Assembly (NCBI GenBank): GCA_039815415.1
Contig: JBCBZH010000002.1
Span: 1 to 50,817, forward strand
Source of the DNA: JBCBZH01 sp039815415
Lineage (GTDB): Bacteria > Bacteroidota > Rhodothermia > Rhodothermales > Rubricoccaceae
Direction of reading: 5' to 3'
DNA: 50,817 nt
Part shown: piece after piece, positions 1 to 7,494 of the stretch
Layout of the letters: each line of letters starts with the position of its first letter
Numbering within the stretch: the stretch's first letter is position 1
Notes under the pieces: generated by a model
Told to the model about the DNA's origin: nothing
The model's database searches: none
What the model saw: the letters and a program-made list of their open reading frames with translations, nothing else
Program-made: the position numbers and the translations under genes

Positions 1-231
1 CTGCGTCGTGTCCACCAGCCCGATGGTCTCGCCCTCCGACAGATCATCGCCCTCGTCTACGTCGAAGGTGAGGAGTCGGCCCTGGGCTTCGGCGGAGACC
101 GTGATCTCGGTGGCCTCGAAGTTGCCGAAGGCGTCGGAAGGCGCATCGTCATCGCCGCACGCCGCCAGCCCGAGGGCGAGGAGTGGAATGGACACAGCCA
201 GGCCAGGTCTCCGTAGGGGCGAGGCGCGCAC
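1..231 (-). CDS. HlyD-family efflux adaptor lipoprotein, N-terminal part (cut by window edge)
   Basis: The reading frame starts at a GTG (231-229) behind an A/G-rich stretch and runs off the left edge after 77 codons. It opens with a lipoprotein signal: basic MRASPLRRPG, a hydrophobic stretch and the lipobox LGLAAC, followed by an acidic linker. The segment FEATEITVSAEAQGRLLTF is typical of the first biotinyl-lipoyl-like strand pair of HlyD/AcrA adaptors, and VDEGDDLSEGETIGLVDT of the second. Such proteins join an inner-membrane pump to a TolC channel. The tolC-like gene and tetR lie upstream on the same strand, so this is probably the third gene of that operon. The pump gene must lie outside the window, and its class (ABC or RND) cannot be told. 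Confidence 0.8.
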   Translation of the reverse strand, partial: MRASPLRRPGLAVSIPLLALGLAACGDDDAPSDAFGNFEATEITVSAEAQGRLLTFDVDEGDDLSEGETIGLVDTTQ

Positions 232-248
232 CTTTTTTCTTCCTGGAG

Positions 249-391
249 TGTCATCCTGAGCCCGTCTGCCGCAGGCAGCGGAGTGAAGGATCTGGTTGCG
301 TGGCAGCGTCGCACTCTGGGCGATCGAACCGCTTGGGCCACCGAGATTCGTGGCTGACGCCGACCTTCGGTTCGCCGCGCTCAGAATGACA
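249..391. repeat. REP/MITE-like palindromic element (TGTCATCCTGAGC type)
   Basis: The gap between the tolC-like gene and the adaptor gene is bounded by TGTCATCCTGAGC (249-261) and GCTCAGAATGACA (379-391), which are near-perfect inverted termini. Inside the left end is GGAGTGAAGGATCT. The same outer and inner words recur at 37027-37130. Repeats with TGTCATCCTGAGC...GAAGGATCT are known from many unrelated bacterial genomes as extragenic palindromes. Here it sits inside an operon and could form a large RNA hairpin between two cistrons. Confidence 0.7.
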
Positions 392-428
392 GTCTTCTGG
401 AGCAACTGCCTTAGTCCGTGTCTTTTCA

Positions 429-1769
429 TTACTCGGTGGGAATAGGAGCCTCCGGGAAGAGGCCGAGGGCGGACAGCAGGCGCGTCTGGGCACGTACCCG
501 CTCGATCTGGTGGCGAGCAGTGGTCAGTCGCGCGTCGGTGACATCCGTGAGGGCATCCACGTAGGCGGGGGCGAGCGTCACGCCCTCGTCGAGCTGGCGG
601 GTGGTCACGCGGAGGATCTCTTCCCGCAGAAGCGTCACGCGTGCATCCTGCTCGTAGGTCGCGTCCAGGCGGTCGAGGTCGGCGAGGTGGCTCTCAAGCT
701 GGCGTTGGAGCGCTCGGGAGAAGGCGTGGGCCTCGGTGCGCGAGATGTCGGCCTGGATGCGGGCGGCGTCAGCGGTTCGCTTCGACTGGCCCCAGTCAAA
801 CGGGGTCCACCGCAGGCGAACCCCCACTAACGCGTACTCGCTTACGTCGTCGCTGAGGAAGTCGAACGGACTGGGGCGACCGACGCCAGCCTGCCCGAAG
901 AGGTGGATCGACGGCTGTGTGGTGGTACGGGCCCTCCGGGCCTCGGCACGCGCCCGGTCTTGAACATGGGCGAAGCGGGCAAATTCCGGTCGGTTCGTCA
1001 GCTCGATGGCATCGATCCGGTCCTCGGCGTCAAGCACGGCGCCGCGCTGGCGGTTGAACGCGATCTCCGCCTCCAGGTCGGGAAGGACCAGCACGTCGTC
1101 GGCGTCGATGTCGATGCCGGTCAGGTCGCGGAGGACGGCGAGCGAGGCGATCCGCTGGGCCTCGGCCTCAGCCACGCGCTGGCGAAGTCGGATGATCTCC
1201 GCCTCGATGGCCGCGGCGTCGGAGGTGAGCGCAGTACCCTCGCGGGCCTGCGTGCGGACCAGAACGAGCCGCGCCTCGAGGTCCCGCACCGCCAGCTCGA
1301 GGGCTTCGGCCTGGCTCTGCATCCAGAGGGCGCTGAAGAACGCCTCGGTCGTCGCCTCGCGGAGCGCGTAGAGCGACACCGCCACGCCTGCCGTTTGCTC
1401 CGCCAGCCGTGCCCGTTCTACGTCGGCTTGGCGCGCCAGACGCCCGCCATCGAACAGCGCCCAGTCGGCTTCGATCTGCGCGCGGGCCTGCTCGTGGGGC
1501 GGTGCTGGAGAGGTGCCGTCGGGCGCCATGATGGGAATCGAGGGCACGTCGCTCTGGAGCGTCGCCTGCCCGGTGACGGCGAGCTGGGGAAGGCGCAGAG
1601 CGCGGAGGTTCTCCAGCCGGAGCGCGGTGGCGCGAGCGAACAGATCGGGCTGGAGCGCACGCGGGTCCTGCGCCGAGGTCGCCTCGCGGAGTGTTGCCAG
1701 CTCGAGGGTGTCGGCAGGCTGGGCAAGCGTCGGGCTGGCGAGGAAGAGCAGAAGAGCCAGTCGGATCAT
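429..1769 (-). CDS. TolC-family outer-membrane efflux channel
   Basis: 446 aa, a usual length for TolC-type outer-membrane factors. It begins with a signal peptide (MIRLALLLFLASPTLAQ), then long helical segments rich in Ala, Arg and Leu in two similar halves (about 30-220 and 240-435). This is the internal duplication that forms the periplasmic coiled-coil barrel. ALREATTEAFFSALWMQSQ and the strand-like segment YALVGVRLRWTPFDWGQ fit the family. It would be the exit duct for the adaptor encoded just downstream. tetR lies 68 bp upstream on the same strand, and a TetR-like operator half (1779-1794) sits 10 bp before the start codon. The substrate is unknown. Confidence 0.92.
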   Translation of the reverse strand: MIRLALLLFLASPTLAQPADTLELATLREATSAQDPRALQPDLFARATALRLENLRALRLPQLAVTGQATLQSDVPSIPIMAPDGTSPAPPHEQARAQIEADWALFDGGRLARQADVERARLAEQTAGVAVSLYALREATTEAFFSALWMQSQAEALELAVRDLEARLVLVRTQAREGTALTSDAAAIEAEIIRLRQRVAEAEAQRIASLAVLRDLTGIDIDADDVLVLPDLEAEIAFNRQRGAVLDAEDRIDAIELTNRPEFARFAHVQDRARAEARRARTTTQPSIHLFGQAGVGRPSPFDFLSDDVSEYALVGVRLRWTPFDWGQSKRTADAARIQADISRTEAHAFSRALQRQLESHLADLDRLDATYEQDARVTLLREEILRVTTRQLDEGVTLAPAYVDALTDVTDARLTTARHQIERVRAQTRLLSALGLFPEAPIPTE

Positions 1770-1778
1770 CGTTGTGGA

Positions 1779-1794
1779 TTATCCAGATGGTTAA
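1779..1794. promoter_or_regulatory. Candidate TetR operator in front of the tolC-like gene
   Basis: TTATCCAGATGGTTAA fits the pattern TTAACC-N4-GGTTAA with one mismatch. The same pattern occurs twice in front of the adjacent tetR gene. The site lies 10-25 bp upstream of the tolC-like start, so bound repressor could control efflux gene expression separately from tetR. Confidence 0.6.
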
Positions 1795-1837
1795 GTGCTG
1801 TCCGCAGAACAGAAAGGGCCTACGAGAGCGCGGGAGG

Positions 1838-2470
1838 TCAGGGAGCGAAGCCGCGCAGGATGAACCCCGCCAGCTCGCGACGGCGCCACTCGGTGAGCTG
1901 GCGCTGGGCGTCCTCGTCCAGGCCTGCCGCCAGTTGCAGCATGTGTGAGGCCGCGTGGGGGAAGATGAGCTGCGAGATCAGCGAGACCAAGAGGACCTGC
2001 GGCTCCACGGGCCGGAGGCGCCCGGCCTCCACTTCTGCGTCGATCTGGCGCTGGAGAGAGGCGAAGACGGTCGTGCGGATCTGCTCTACAGGAACCGCTG
2101 CGTGGAGCAGGTCCGACAGGCGGGCAGGGTCCGCGCGCAGCTCACACAGGATGTAGCCGGGCAAGAAGGGGCTGGCCTCCAGCGCGTCGATCTCCGCGTC
2201 GATGGCGGCCTGGAGCTTCTCGCGCAGCGGCAGGTCGGACGCGAGGGCGCCGAGAAGCTGGGGGAACAGCCGCGAAGCGGATTGCACGAACACCGCGTCG
2301 GCCAGCTTCTGCTTGGAGCGGAAGTAGTAGTGGAGCAGCGCCTTGTTGACACCCGCCTCATCGGCGATCTCCTGGGTCCGCGCCGCCGCCACGCCTCGGC
2401 GAACGAACACCCGGTGGGCCGCCTCCAGGATTCGGGTCTCGGTGTCGAGGTCGGTTGTGACAGGCGGCAT
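1838..2470 (-). CDS. TetR/AcrR-family transcriptional regulator
   Basis: 210 aa. Residues 10-56 form the TetR helix-turn-helix domain: TRILEAAHRVFVRRG, then RTQEIADEAGVNKALLHYYF with the typical YYxFxSKxxL ending. The C-terminal helices would bind ligand and dimerise. Located directly upstream of the tolC-like and adaptor genes, it is very likely the local efflux repressor. Two tandem operator palindromes overlap its own promoter, implying autoregulation. Confidence 0.93.
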   Translation of the reverse strand: MPPVTTDLDTETRILEAAHRVFVRRGVAAARTQEIADEAGVNKALLHYYFRSKQKLADAVFVQSASRLFPQLLGALASDLPLREKLQAAIDAEIDALEASPFLPGYILCELRADPARLSDLLHAAVPVEQIRTTVFASLQRQIDAEVEAGRLRPVEPQVLLVSLISQLIFPHAASHMLQLAAGLDEDAQRQLTEWRRRELAGFILRGFAP

Positions 2471-2479
2471 GAGGTTGAG

Positions 2480-2516
2480 TTAACCGGGTGGTTAAATATA
2501 TTGACCATCCGGTTAA
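2480..2516. promoter_or_regulatory. Tandem TetR operator palindromes
   Basis: Two 16-bp dyads, TTAACCGGGTGGTTAA (2480-2495) and TTGACCATCCGGTTAA (2501-2516), are separated by ATATA. Each is TTAACC-N4-GGTTAA, and the two are also near-inverted copies of each other. They lie 10-46 bp before the tetR start. Confidence 0.75.
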
Positions 2517-2523
2517 AGTCAAA
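2493..2523 (-). promoter_or_regulatory. Probable tetR promoter (Bacteroidota type)
   Basis: Read on the minus strand: TTTG (2523-2520), 19 bp, then TATATTTA (2500-2493). This is close to the Bacteroidota TTTG-N19-TAnnTTTG consensus. One operator fills the spacer and the other overlaps the downstream edge of the -7 element, as expected for steric repression. Confidence 0.55.
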
Positions 2524-2559
2524 TCAGAAGTCCGCCAGATCGAGCTGGCGGGTCATCTT

Positions 2560-2607
2560 CGACTCACCGACTCACCGACTCACCGACTCACCGACTCACC
2601 GACTCAC
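2560..2607. repeat. Six perfect tandem copies of an 8-bp unit at the dnaJ stop codon
   Basis: CGACTCAC is repeated six times without a mismatch. On the coding strand of the dnaJ-like gene the unit is GTGAGTCG, and the first copy supplies the TGA stop (2606-2604). The array then forms the start of the 3' untranslated region. Copy-number change by slippage is expected but would leave the protein unchanged. Confidence 0.9.
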
Positions 2608-3572
2608 CCGTTCGCCAGCCCGTTGGCACCCGCCCACTCCTTTAGGCGGTCGCGTTGGTCCTCCGAAAGCGTGGGGACGGTCACGTCGATCTCGACAAAC
2701 AGATGGCCTGTTCCGCTGTCGGTCTGAACGCCCTGCCCCTTGACGCGGAGCGTGGCGTCGGGCTGCGTGCCGGGTGGGATGGTCAGGCGGACCGTCTTGC
2801 CATAGGCGGTTTTGACCGAGCGTGTGGTCCCCAGCATGGCCTCGACGGCGGTGACGGACTCCGTCGTGTGGAGGTTGTCGCCATCGCGGCGGAAGCGGGC
2901 GTCGGGGGTGACCTGGAAGGTGACGTAGAGGTCGCCGGGCTCGCCACGTCCACCTGGCGCGGGGTCGCCTTTGCCACGCAAGCGGATCTTGAACCCGTTG
3001 CGGACGCCTTTGGGAATCGTAACTCGGACGGTCTCGCCCGCCGACGTCCGGAACTCGTTGGGACCGCCTTCGAGGGCTTCCTCAAAGGAAAGGCGCAGGG
3101 TTGCGTCTACGTCGCGACCGCCTCGGGTGCGAGGCTCAGGACCTCCGCCGCCACCAAACATCTGGTCGAAGATGCCCCCGAGGCCCCCGCCTCCACCAAA
3201 CACATACTCGTCTTCCCCTCCGAAGCCTGGCCCGGCGCCCTGTGCGTCTACGCGAACGTAGGTGCCATCGGGCGCGCGGTAGACCCGTCCTCCCTCGCTC
3301 CCGAATGGACTGCCTCCACCAAACGCACCGCCGCCGAATGTGCTGCCAAACGGGTTCCGGCGCGCTCGGTCGTAGGACGTGCGCTTGGTCTCGTCGCCGA
3401 GGGTCTCATAGGCCTCCTGCACCGCCTTGAACTTCTCTTCGGCCTCCGGGTTGTCCGGGTTGCGGTCCGGGTGGAGGTCGCGAGCGAGCTGGCGGTAGGC
3501 GGTCTTGATCTCCTTGGCCGAGGCGTCTTCCTCGACGCCGAGGACGGAGTAATAATCGTTCGTATCGGGCAC
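2604..3572 (-). CDS. dnaJ: DnaJ-family co-chaperone, CbpA type (no zinc finger)
   Basis: 322 aa. The J domain spans about 1-70 with the HPD motif at 34-36 (RDLHPDRNPD), which stimulates Hsp70 ATPase. A Gly/Phe-rich linker follows (about 75-165), then two substrate-binding beta domains (about 170-310; DVDATLRLSFEEALEGG, VTIPKGVRNGFKIRLRGKG, GDLYVTFQVTPD). The CxxCxGxG zinc modules of full DnaJ are absent, so this is a class B/CbpA-like protein. The gene stands alone, without dnaK or grpE nearby. Confidence 0.92.
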   Translation of the reverse strand: MPDTNDYYSVLGVEEDASAKEIKTAYRQLARDLHPDRNPDNPEAEEKFKAVQEAYETLGDETKRTSYDRARRNPFGSTFGGGAFGGGSPFGSEGGRVYRAPDGTYVRVDAQGAGPGFGGEDEYVFGGGGGLGGIFDQMFGGGGGPEPRTRGGRDVDATLRLSFEEALEGGPNEFRTSAGETVRVTIPKGVRNGFKIRLRGKGDPAPGGRGEPGDLYVTFQVTPDARFRRDGDNLHTTESVTAVEAMLGTTRSVKTAYGKTVRLTIPPGTQPDATLRVKGQGVQTDSGTGHLFVEIDVTVPTLSEDQRDRLKEWAGANGLANG

Positions 3573-3669
3573 GGGCTGGCGAAGGGTTCACCCTAGAAAC
3601 GTGGAGACGGCCCCAGCCTGTTCCGTCTCGCACAAAGAAGTCGGGAAGAGTCGTCGCCAGCTCGGGTCG

Positions 3670-3912
3670 CTATGCCGACTCGTCCCGTCGAGCTGGCGGA
3701 GGTGTCTCCTCAATCGGGTGCTGACGGAGAAGCTGGGTGCGGAGGCCCAGGGCCATCCCCGTCATCACCAACTGTACCAGCACAATGACAAGGACCGGCA
3801 CAAAGGGGCCGCCCCGAATAGCGCCGTAGGTGGCGACGCCCATCGCGGTTATGGCTGTCAGGATGGCGGCCCCGAGGAGAACGCGGGACGCTGTACGGGA
3901 GGTCACAGCCAT
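3670..3912 (-). CDS. Small two-helix membrane protein, unknown function
   Basis: 80 aa. Two predicted transmembrane segments (about 10-30 and 37-58), with a hydrophilic tail ending in prolines and charged residues (HPIEETPPPARRDESA). It starts 3 bp after the stop of the Rof-like gene, so it is probably the last gene of the TspO-like/Rof-like operon. I recognise no family. Confidence 0.6.
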   Translation of the reverse strand: MAVTSRTASRVLLGAAILTAITAMGVATYGAIRGGPFVPVLVIVLVQLVMTGMALGLRTQLLRQHPIEETPPPARRDESA

Positions 3913-3915
3913 GAG

Positions 3916-4155
3916 TCAGCAGGCTGTGGGGAGGGGAAGGCCGTCCACGCTCACCAGTGCGTCGGCACGGAGCACATCGCCGGTGGCGAGACGCACCCAG
4001 TCGGCGCCGTCGCGGGCGAACACATCGGCGATCACAGTCGTCTCGGTGCGCTCGGCGTCACCATCCGCCCAGATCACCTCCACGAGCTGGCGACGGACGG
4101 CCCAGTGTTCCAGGCGGTCGTGGAAGCCGCAGGCAATGGGAGTGTAGTCGGTCAT
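3916..4155 (-). CDS. Rof/YaeO-like Rho-binding antiterminator family protein
   Basis: 79 aa. The start MTDYTPIACGFHDRLEH and the pattern RRQLVEVIWADG...VIADVFARDGADWVRLATGDVLRADALVSVDG match the Rof (YaeO) fold. In E. coli Rof binds Rho and inhibits termination. The start is fixed by an ATGA overlap with the stop of the upstream TspO-like gene (ATG 4155-4153, TGA 4154-4152). Similarity to E. coli Rof is in pattern and length only; action on Rho here is inferred. Confidence 0.65.
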   Translation of the reverse strand: MTDYTPIACGFHDRLEHWAVRRQLVEVIWADGDAERTETTVIADVFARDGADWVRLATGDVLRADALVSVDGLPLPTAC

Positions 4156-4898
4156 CGGGTCACAGGAAGGGGAGAGAGGCCGCGGCGAATGGCGAGAGCG
4201 GTCGCGGCGAGGATCGCCAGCGCGCCGAGGGTCAGCACAATCAGCAGGGGCATCGCGTCCGATTGCTTGACCGCAATCCAGGCGAATGCCCACAGGAGAA
4301 CGCCAGCAAACGCCACGTCGCCCGTTCGGTTCAACAGCGCCGCGCCGATGGCGGAGACGACGCCGATCAGGATGGGACCCCAAAGCGCGCCATTGGTCCA
4401 GCCGAGGGTATGGAGCCACAGCGTCAGGTTGACGGGGGCGGCAACGGTCAGCCAGGCCAGGAACAGCGCTGTCGGGACGCCGAGGGTCCAGCGCTCCACC
4501 GTCGTCATCTCCATGCGGTCCAGCCGGAGAGTGAGCCACACCAGCGCGATCAGGATGCCGAAGATGATGAACGCGCTGGCGCCGAAGAGTTGATTGAGCC
4601 AGACGAGTTGCCAGGTCCCACAGAGCAGGTTCGCCACGATGAACGGCATCGCCAGCGCGTCGTAGCGCGGTCCGCGCGCGCTGGGCCGAGCTTGCCACCC
4701 GGCGAACACGAGTACGCCCAAAAAGATGAGGCCCCAGATGGAGAACGCCGGCCCAGCGGGCGTGACCGCCGTCGGGACCGCATCGCTGACGGCGCCGGTC
4801 TGGACATCGAACAGGAGGCCCGCGCCCGCCAGCGCGTTGAGTATCACTTTATAGAGGGCCGCCGCGATGACGGCGTGCTGGCGAGGACGACCGCGCAT
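4152..4898 (-). CDS. TspO/MBR-related tryptophan-rich membrane protein
   Basis: 248 aa from the ATG at 4898, giving MRGRPRQHAVIAAALYKVI. About seven hydrophobic helices carry several conserved Trp residues: GPAFSIWGLIFLGVLVFAGWQ, GTWQLVWLNQLFG, VWLTLRLD and LTLWLHTLGWTNGALWG. This is the long form (about 250 aa) of tryptophan-rich sensory protein homologues, larger than the 160-aa five-helix TspO. Longer in-frame starts exist up to 5015, but they lack membrane character and would cross the divergent promoter region. The next gene overlaps by ATGA. Confidence 0.75.
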   Translation of the reverse strand: MRGRPRQHAVIAAALYKVILNALAGAGLLFDVQTGAVSDAVPTAVTPAGPAFSIWGLIFLGVLVFAGWQARPSARGPRYDALAMPFIVANLLCGTWQLVWLNQLFGASAFIIFGILIALVWLTLRLDRMEMTTVERWTLGVPTALFLAWLTVAAPVNLTLWLHTLGWTNGALWGPILIGVVSAIGAALLNRTGDVAFAGVLLWAFAWIAVKQSDAMPLLIVLTLGALAILAATALAIRRGLSPLPVTR

Positions 4899-4973
4899 GA
4901 GCAAAGGGGAAGTCCAGACTCTACGCCACAGAGACGAAAACGGCTCCGACACACGGCTGACACTCCCTGTGTG

Positions 4974-4980
4974 TAGCCTC
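4974..4980 (+). promoter_or_regulatory. Possible -7 promoter element
   Basis: TAGCCTC ends 22 nt before the DUF1801 start. It belongs to the recurrent TAnCTTS-like words noted in the findings. A -33 element is not clear. Confidence 0.3.
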
Positions 4981-5001
4981 ACGTGTCCACTGCCTGCTGC
5001 C

Positions 5002-5439
5002 ATGTCCGATCTCAAGACCCGCCCTCAAGACACGTCCGTCGCCGACTATATCGACGGCATCGCAGATCCCCGACGCCAGCGCGAAGCGCGCCAGCTCGTG
5101 GCGCTGCTCAGTGATGCCTCCGGAGAGCCGCCCGTGATGTGGGGCAAAGACATCGTCGGCTTTGGCTCCTATCACTACCGCTACGCCTCGGGCCGCGAAG
5201 GCGACTGGATGCTGACCGGCTTCTCGCCGAGAAAGACCAAGCTTTCCATCTACCTCATGGACGGCGTTGAGCGCCACGCTGACGAGCTGGCGAAGATGGG
5301 GCCGTACACCAATGGGGAGACCTGTCTCTACGTCAAGCGCCTCGATGGAGTGGATGAGGACGTCCTCAGCGATGTCGTCCGCGCGTCGGTGGCGTACGTC
5401 CGTGAACACCTAGACACGCCGAGAGTGACAGGGCTTTAG
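5002..5439 (+). CDS. DUF1801 (YdhG-like) domain protein
   Basis: 145 aa from the ATG at 5002. SVADYIDGIADPRRQREARQL, GEPPVMWGKDIVGFGSYHY and GFSPRKTKLSIYLMDG are the signature blocks of the DUF1801 family, which has a small alpha/beta fold of unknown function. The protein is cytoplasmic, with no signal peptide. Longer upstream starts read through low-quality sequence over the divergent promoter and are not used. Confidence 0.85.
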   Translation: MSDLKTRPQDTSVADYIDGIADPRRQREARQLVALLSDASGEPPVMWGKDIVGFGSYHYRYASGREGDWMLTGFSPRKTKLSIYLMDGVERHADELAKMGPYTNGETCLYVKRLDGVDEDVLSDVVRASVAYVREHLDTPRVTGL

Positions 5440-5527
5440 CGTTCGGACTGGCGACCACGTCTCGATCTAGAGGCGTTGCTCCGTCTGCACGAATGGCCTA
5501 ACATGGCCTCATGACCCGGTAGACACG

Positions 5528-5782
5528 ATGAGCATTCAGGAGTTGAAAGAGGCCGTTTTCGCCCTGCCACTAGATCAGCGGAGCGCGTTGCTGGCGGAGG
5601 TCGCCGCAGAGCTTCAACGAGAGTTGGCGGCAGTGCAGGGCGAGGCGGGCGCTGCCGAGAGTCTTCGCAAGCGGCGCCGTGCGCTGGCTGACGCCGCTGC
5701 GCCACACTGGCGAGGCGGCGGCGGCCTTGAGTATCAACACCGGACCCGAAGCGAATGGGGCTCGAGAGAAACGATGCCCTGA
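5528..5782 (+). CDS. Putative antitoxin of a VapBC-type module
   Basis: 84 aa. The N-terminal half is helical and charged (MSIQELKEAVFALPLDQRSALLAEVAAELQ), similar to small antitoxins of the VapB/DUF2281 kind. The C-terminal half is basic, then Gly-rich. The TGA stop (5780-5782) shares its last base with the ATG of the PIN-domain toxin (TGATG), a classic translational coupling. The antitoxin role is inferred mainly from this position. Confidence 0.7.
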   Translation: MSIQELKEAVFALPLDQRSALLAEVAAELQRELAAVQGEAGAAESLRKRRRALADAAAPHWRGGGGLEYQHRTRSEWGSRETMP

Positions 5783-6141
5783 TGCTCCTGGACTCTGTCA
5801 TTCTCATCGATTATCTGAACGGCATTTCGGACGCAGAGGCCTTTATCGACGCACACCCGAGTGCTGTCATCTCTGTGATTACCCTGGCCGAAGTCCTGGC
5901 TGGCGTCGATGATGCCGGGGAGGATGCGCTCAGACAGTACCTCGCCACCTTTCGCGTTCTCGAGCTGGATCGGGCGATTGCCGAGCGAGCTGCTGCTCTA
6001 CGTCGCGCGGAACGTTGGAAACTCCCGGATGCCATCCAGGCGGCCTTCGCACAGCATCACGGGATTCGTCTGGTGACGCGCAACACCAAGGACTTCGAGC
6101 CTGAGCGCCATGCGTTCGTCTTGATCCCGTACACGCTCTGA
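5782..6141 (+). CDS. vapC: PIN-domain ribonuclease toxin (VapC family)
   Basis: 119 aa from the ATG at 5782; the nine-codon longer start would overlap the antitoxin. The PIN acidic residues are in place: D4 (MLLDSVILIDYLNG), E37 (ITLAEVLAG), D83 (KLPDAIQAA) and N101/D104 (TRNTKDF). VapC toxins cut RNA, often tRNA or rRNA, using Mg at this acidic cluster. All expected residues are present, so the toxin looks intact. Confidence 0.9.
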   Translation: MLLDSVILIDYLNGISDAEAFIDAHPSAVISVITLAEVLAGVDDAGEDALRQYLATFRVLELDRAIAERAAALRRAERWKLPDAIQAAFAQHHGIRLVTRNTKDFEPERHAFVLIPYTL

Positions 6142-6179
6142 CGATGACGACCTGTACGGTCGCCTCGAGCTGGCGAGAA

Positions 6180-6587
6180 TCAGAACGGGGCGTCGTGCGT
6201 GAGGGCCGATGCGATGCGCCAGTCGCCATCCGATGTAGGGACGAGCACGTACGTGGTCGCATAGGCCCAACGGATGCGCCCTTTGCGCCCCAGGCGCCAG
6301 TCGGCGCGGACGATGAGGTGGTCGGGCGCGGTCTCCAGAATCTCGAGCGTCTTGAGCTTGGCCCGGCGCACATCCCACGTCTTGTGGAGATCCAGAAGCG
6401 CCTCGATGCTCACCTGCAAGGCCTCCGGGGACGTGCAGACATCCGGCTGGCCGCCCCGGACGAACAGGCACGGCATCGTGTAGTGCTCGGCAATCGCAGA
6501 CGCATCGAACGCCTCGAAGGCGCCCGCGTAGCGCTCGAAGTAGAGACGGAGCGTATCCGTCGAGACGTCTTGGAGCGTATCCGTCAT
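6180..6587 (-). CDS. SnoaL/NTF2-like fold protein
   Basis: 135 aa. The order of elements, an N-terminal helix (TDTLRLYFERYAGAFEAFDASAIAEHY), then MPCLFVRGGQ, then strands ending RADWRLGRKGRIRWAYATTYVLVPTSDGDWRIASALTHD, is that of NTF2-like/SnoaL proteins, a cone-shaped pocket used by both enzymes and binding proteins. The ATG (6587) overlaps the ridA stop as TGATG; a GTG one codon upstream is also possible. It is probably co-translated with RidA. Substrate unknown. Confidence 0.75.
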   Translation of the reverse strand: MTDTLQDVSTDTLRLYFERYAGAFEAFDASAIAEHYTMPCLFVRGGQPDVCTSPEALQVSIEALLDLHKTWDVRRAKLKTLEILETAPDHLIVRADWRLGRKGRIRWAYATTYVLVPTSDGDWRIASALTHDAPF

Positions 6588-6967
6588 CACGATGGGCGCG
6601 CAGCAATGACCTCGATCTCAACAAGAGCCCCGACGGGCAAGCCAGCCACAGCCACCGTCGAGCGGGCGGGCTTGTGGCCGCCAAATTCAGCCTCGTAGAC
6701 GGCATTCATCGCGCCGAAGTCGTCCATCGTTTGCAGAAAGACCGTCGCCTTGGCGACATGCGCCAGCTCGAGGCCTGCGGCAGCCAGCACCGCCCGGATG
6801 TTGTGAAACACCTTGCGGGTCTGCATCGCCACATCGTCGCCGACGAGCTGGCCGGTGTCCGCATCAAGAGCGACCTGGCCAGAGCAGAACACGAGAGAGC
6901 CCAGGTCCAGGGCATGGCTGTAGGGACCGACAGCCGCGGGGGCACCGGGAGCGGAGATCGTCGTCAT
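6587..6967 (-). CDS. ridA: RidA-family (YjgF/YER057c/UK114) enamine/imine deaminase
   Basis: 126 aa, the usual RidA length. APAAVGPYSHALDLGSLVFCSGQ, VAMQTRKVFHNIRAVLAAAGLELAHVAKATVFLQTMDDFGAMNAVYEAEFG and KPARSTVAVAGLPVGALVEIEVIA are the canonical blocks, including the Arg of PARSTV that contacts the carboxylate of the 2-aminoacrylate intermediate and the Glu in EIEVIA. RidA clears reactive enamines made by PLP enzymes. It is followed by the SnoaL-like gene with a TGATG overlap. Confidence 0.95.
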   Translation of the reverse strand: MTTISAPGAPAAVGPYSHALDLGSLVFCSGQVALDADTGQLVGDDVAMQTRKVFHNIRAVLAAAGLELAHVAKATVFLQTMDDFGAMNAVYEAEFGGHKPARSTVAVAGLPVGALVEIEVIAARPS

Positions 6968-7023
6968 GCAGCGGGGATGCTTGGTGGGGAGCCCATGGGC
7001 TCCCACGATACGACGCAGGCGGT

Positions 7024-7446
7024 TTACTCCGCTCGTTGCAAGCGGACCGCTCGGGCGATGCCGTAGAGAAGCCATCCCGCAGGGCCTGCCATGAACGTCA
7101 GCGCGAGGCAGGGAATCAGGACCCAGCGGGGCAGGCCGATCTCCGCAGCGTCGCGAGCTTCCCAGGCGCCCACGATCAGGTCGAAGGCGAGGTAGTGAAG
7201 CCAGCCCCCCAGGAGCGCATGGCGGCTCTCGAACAGCGCTGCCACATCGTCGAGTGAGCCGAAGCCTCCGGCAGCGTCGGGCTGGCGAAGCGTGGTCACC
7301 AGAAGCCAGACGTACGTGACAGCAAGAAGGGCAGGGACGATCCACGTGGCGGTGCGCTGGGTCCAGCGGTGCGTGGGCGCGAGCGCCAGCGCGAGCCACA
7401 CGGGGAGCACCACCGTGCTGGCGATGGAAAAGATGGAGTCGAGCAT
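7024..7446 (-). CDS. ABA4-like (DUF4281) membrane protein
   Basis: 140 aa, four predicted membrane helices. The block DDVAALFESRHALLGGWLHYLAFDLIVGAWEARDA followed by PCLALTFMAGPAGWLLYG is the signature of the ABA4-like family, named after the plant neoxanthin-synthesis protein. The bacterial members have no proven role. Neighbours on the same strand (membrane protein upstream, ridA downstream) may be co-transcribed. Confidence 0.88.
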   Translation of the reverse strand: MLDSIFSIASTVVLPVWLALALAPTHRWTQRTATWIVPALLAVTYVWLLVTTLRQPDAAGGFGSLDDVAALFESRHALLGGWLHYLAFDLIVGAWEARDAAEIGLPRWVLIPCLALTFMAGPAGWLLYGIARAVRLQRAE

Positions 7447-7494
7447 CGGGAGAAGGGCCTACTTCGCTTGGCTCAAGATGGCAGAGGCGTGAGG

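Noticed and set aside
2560..2607. The 8-bp array as a CRISPR
   Set aside because: The units are head-to-tail with no spacers and no cas genes are near.
3916..4698. A 260-codon frame ending in the Rof-like protein
   Set aside because: Only the last 79 residues match a family; the upstream part is a shadow of the TspO-like gene, whose stop overlaps the true start at 4155.
5755..5781. Longer start for the PIN toxin
   Set aside because: It would add nine residues overlapping the antitoxin and displace the PIN motif from its normal place at the N-terminus.
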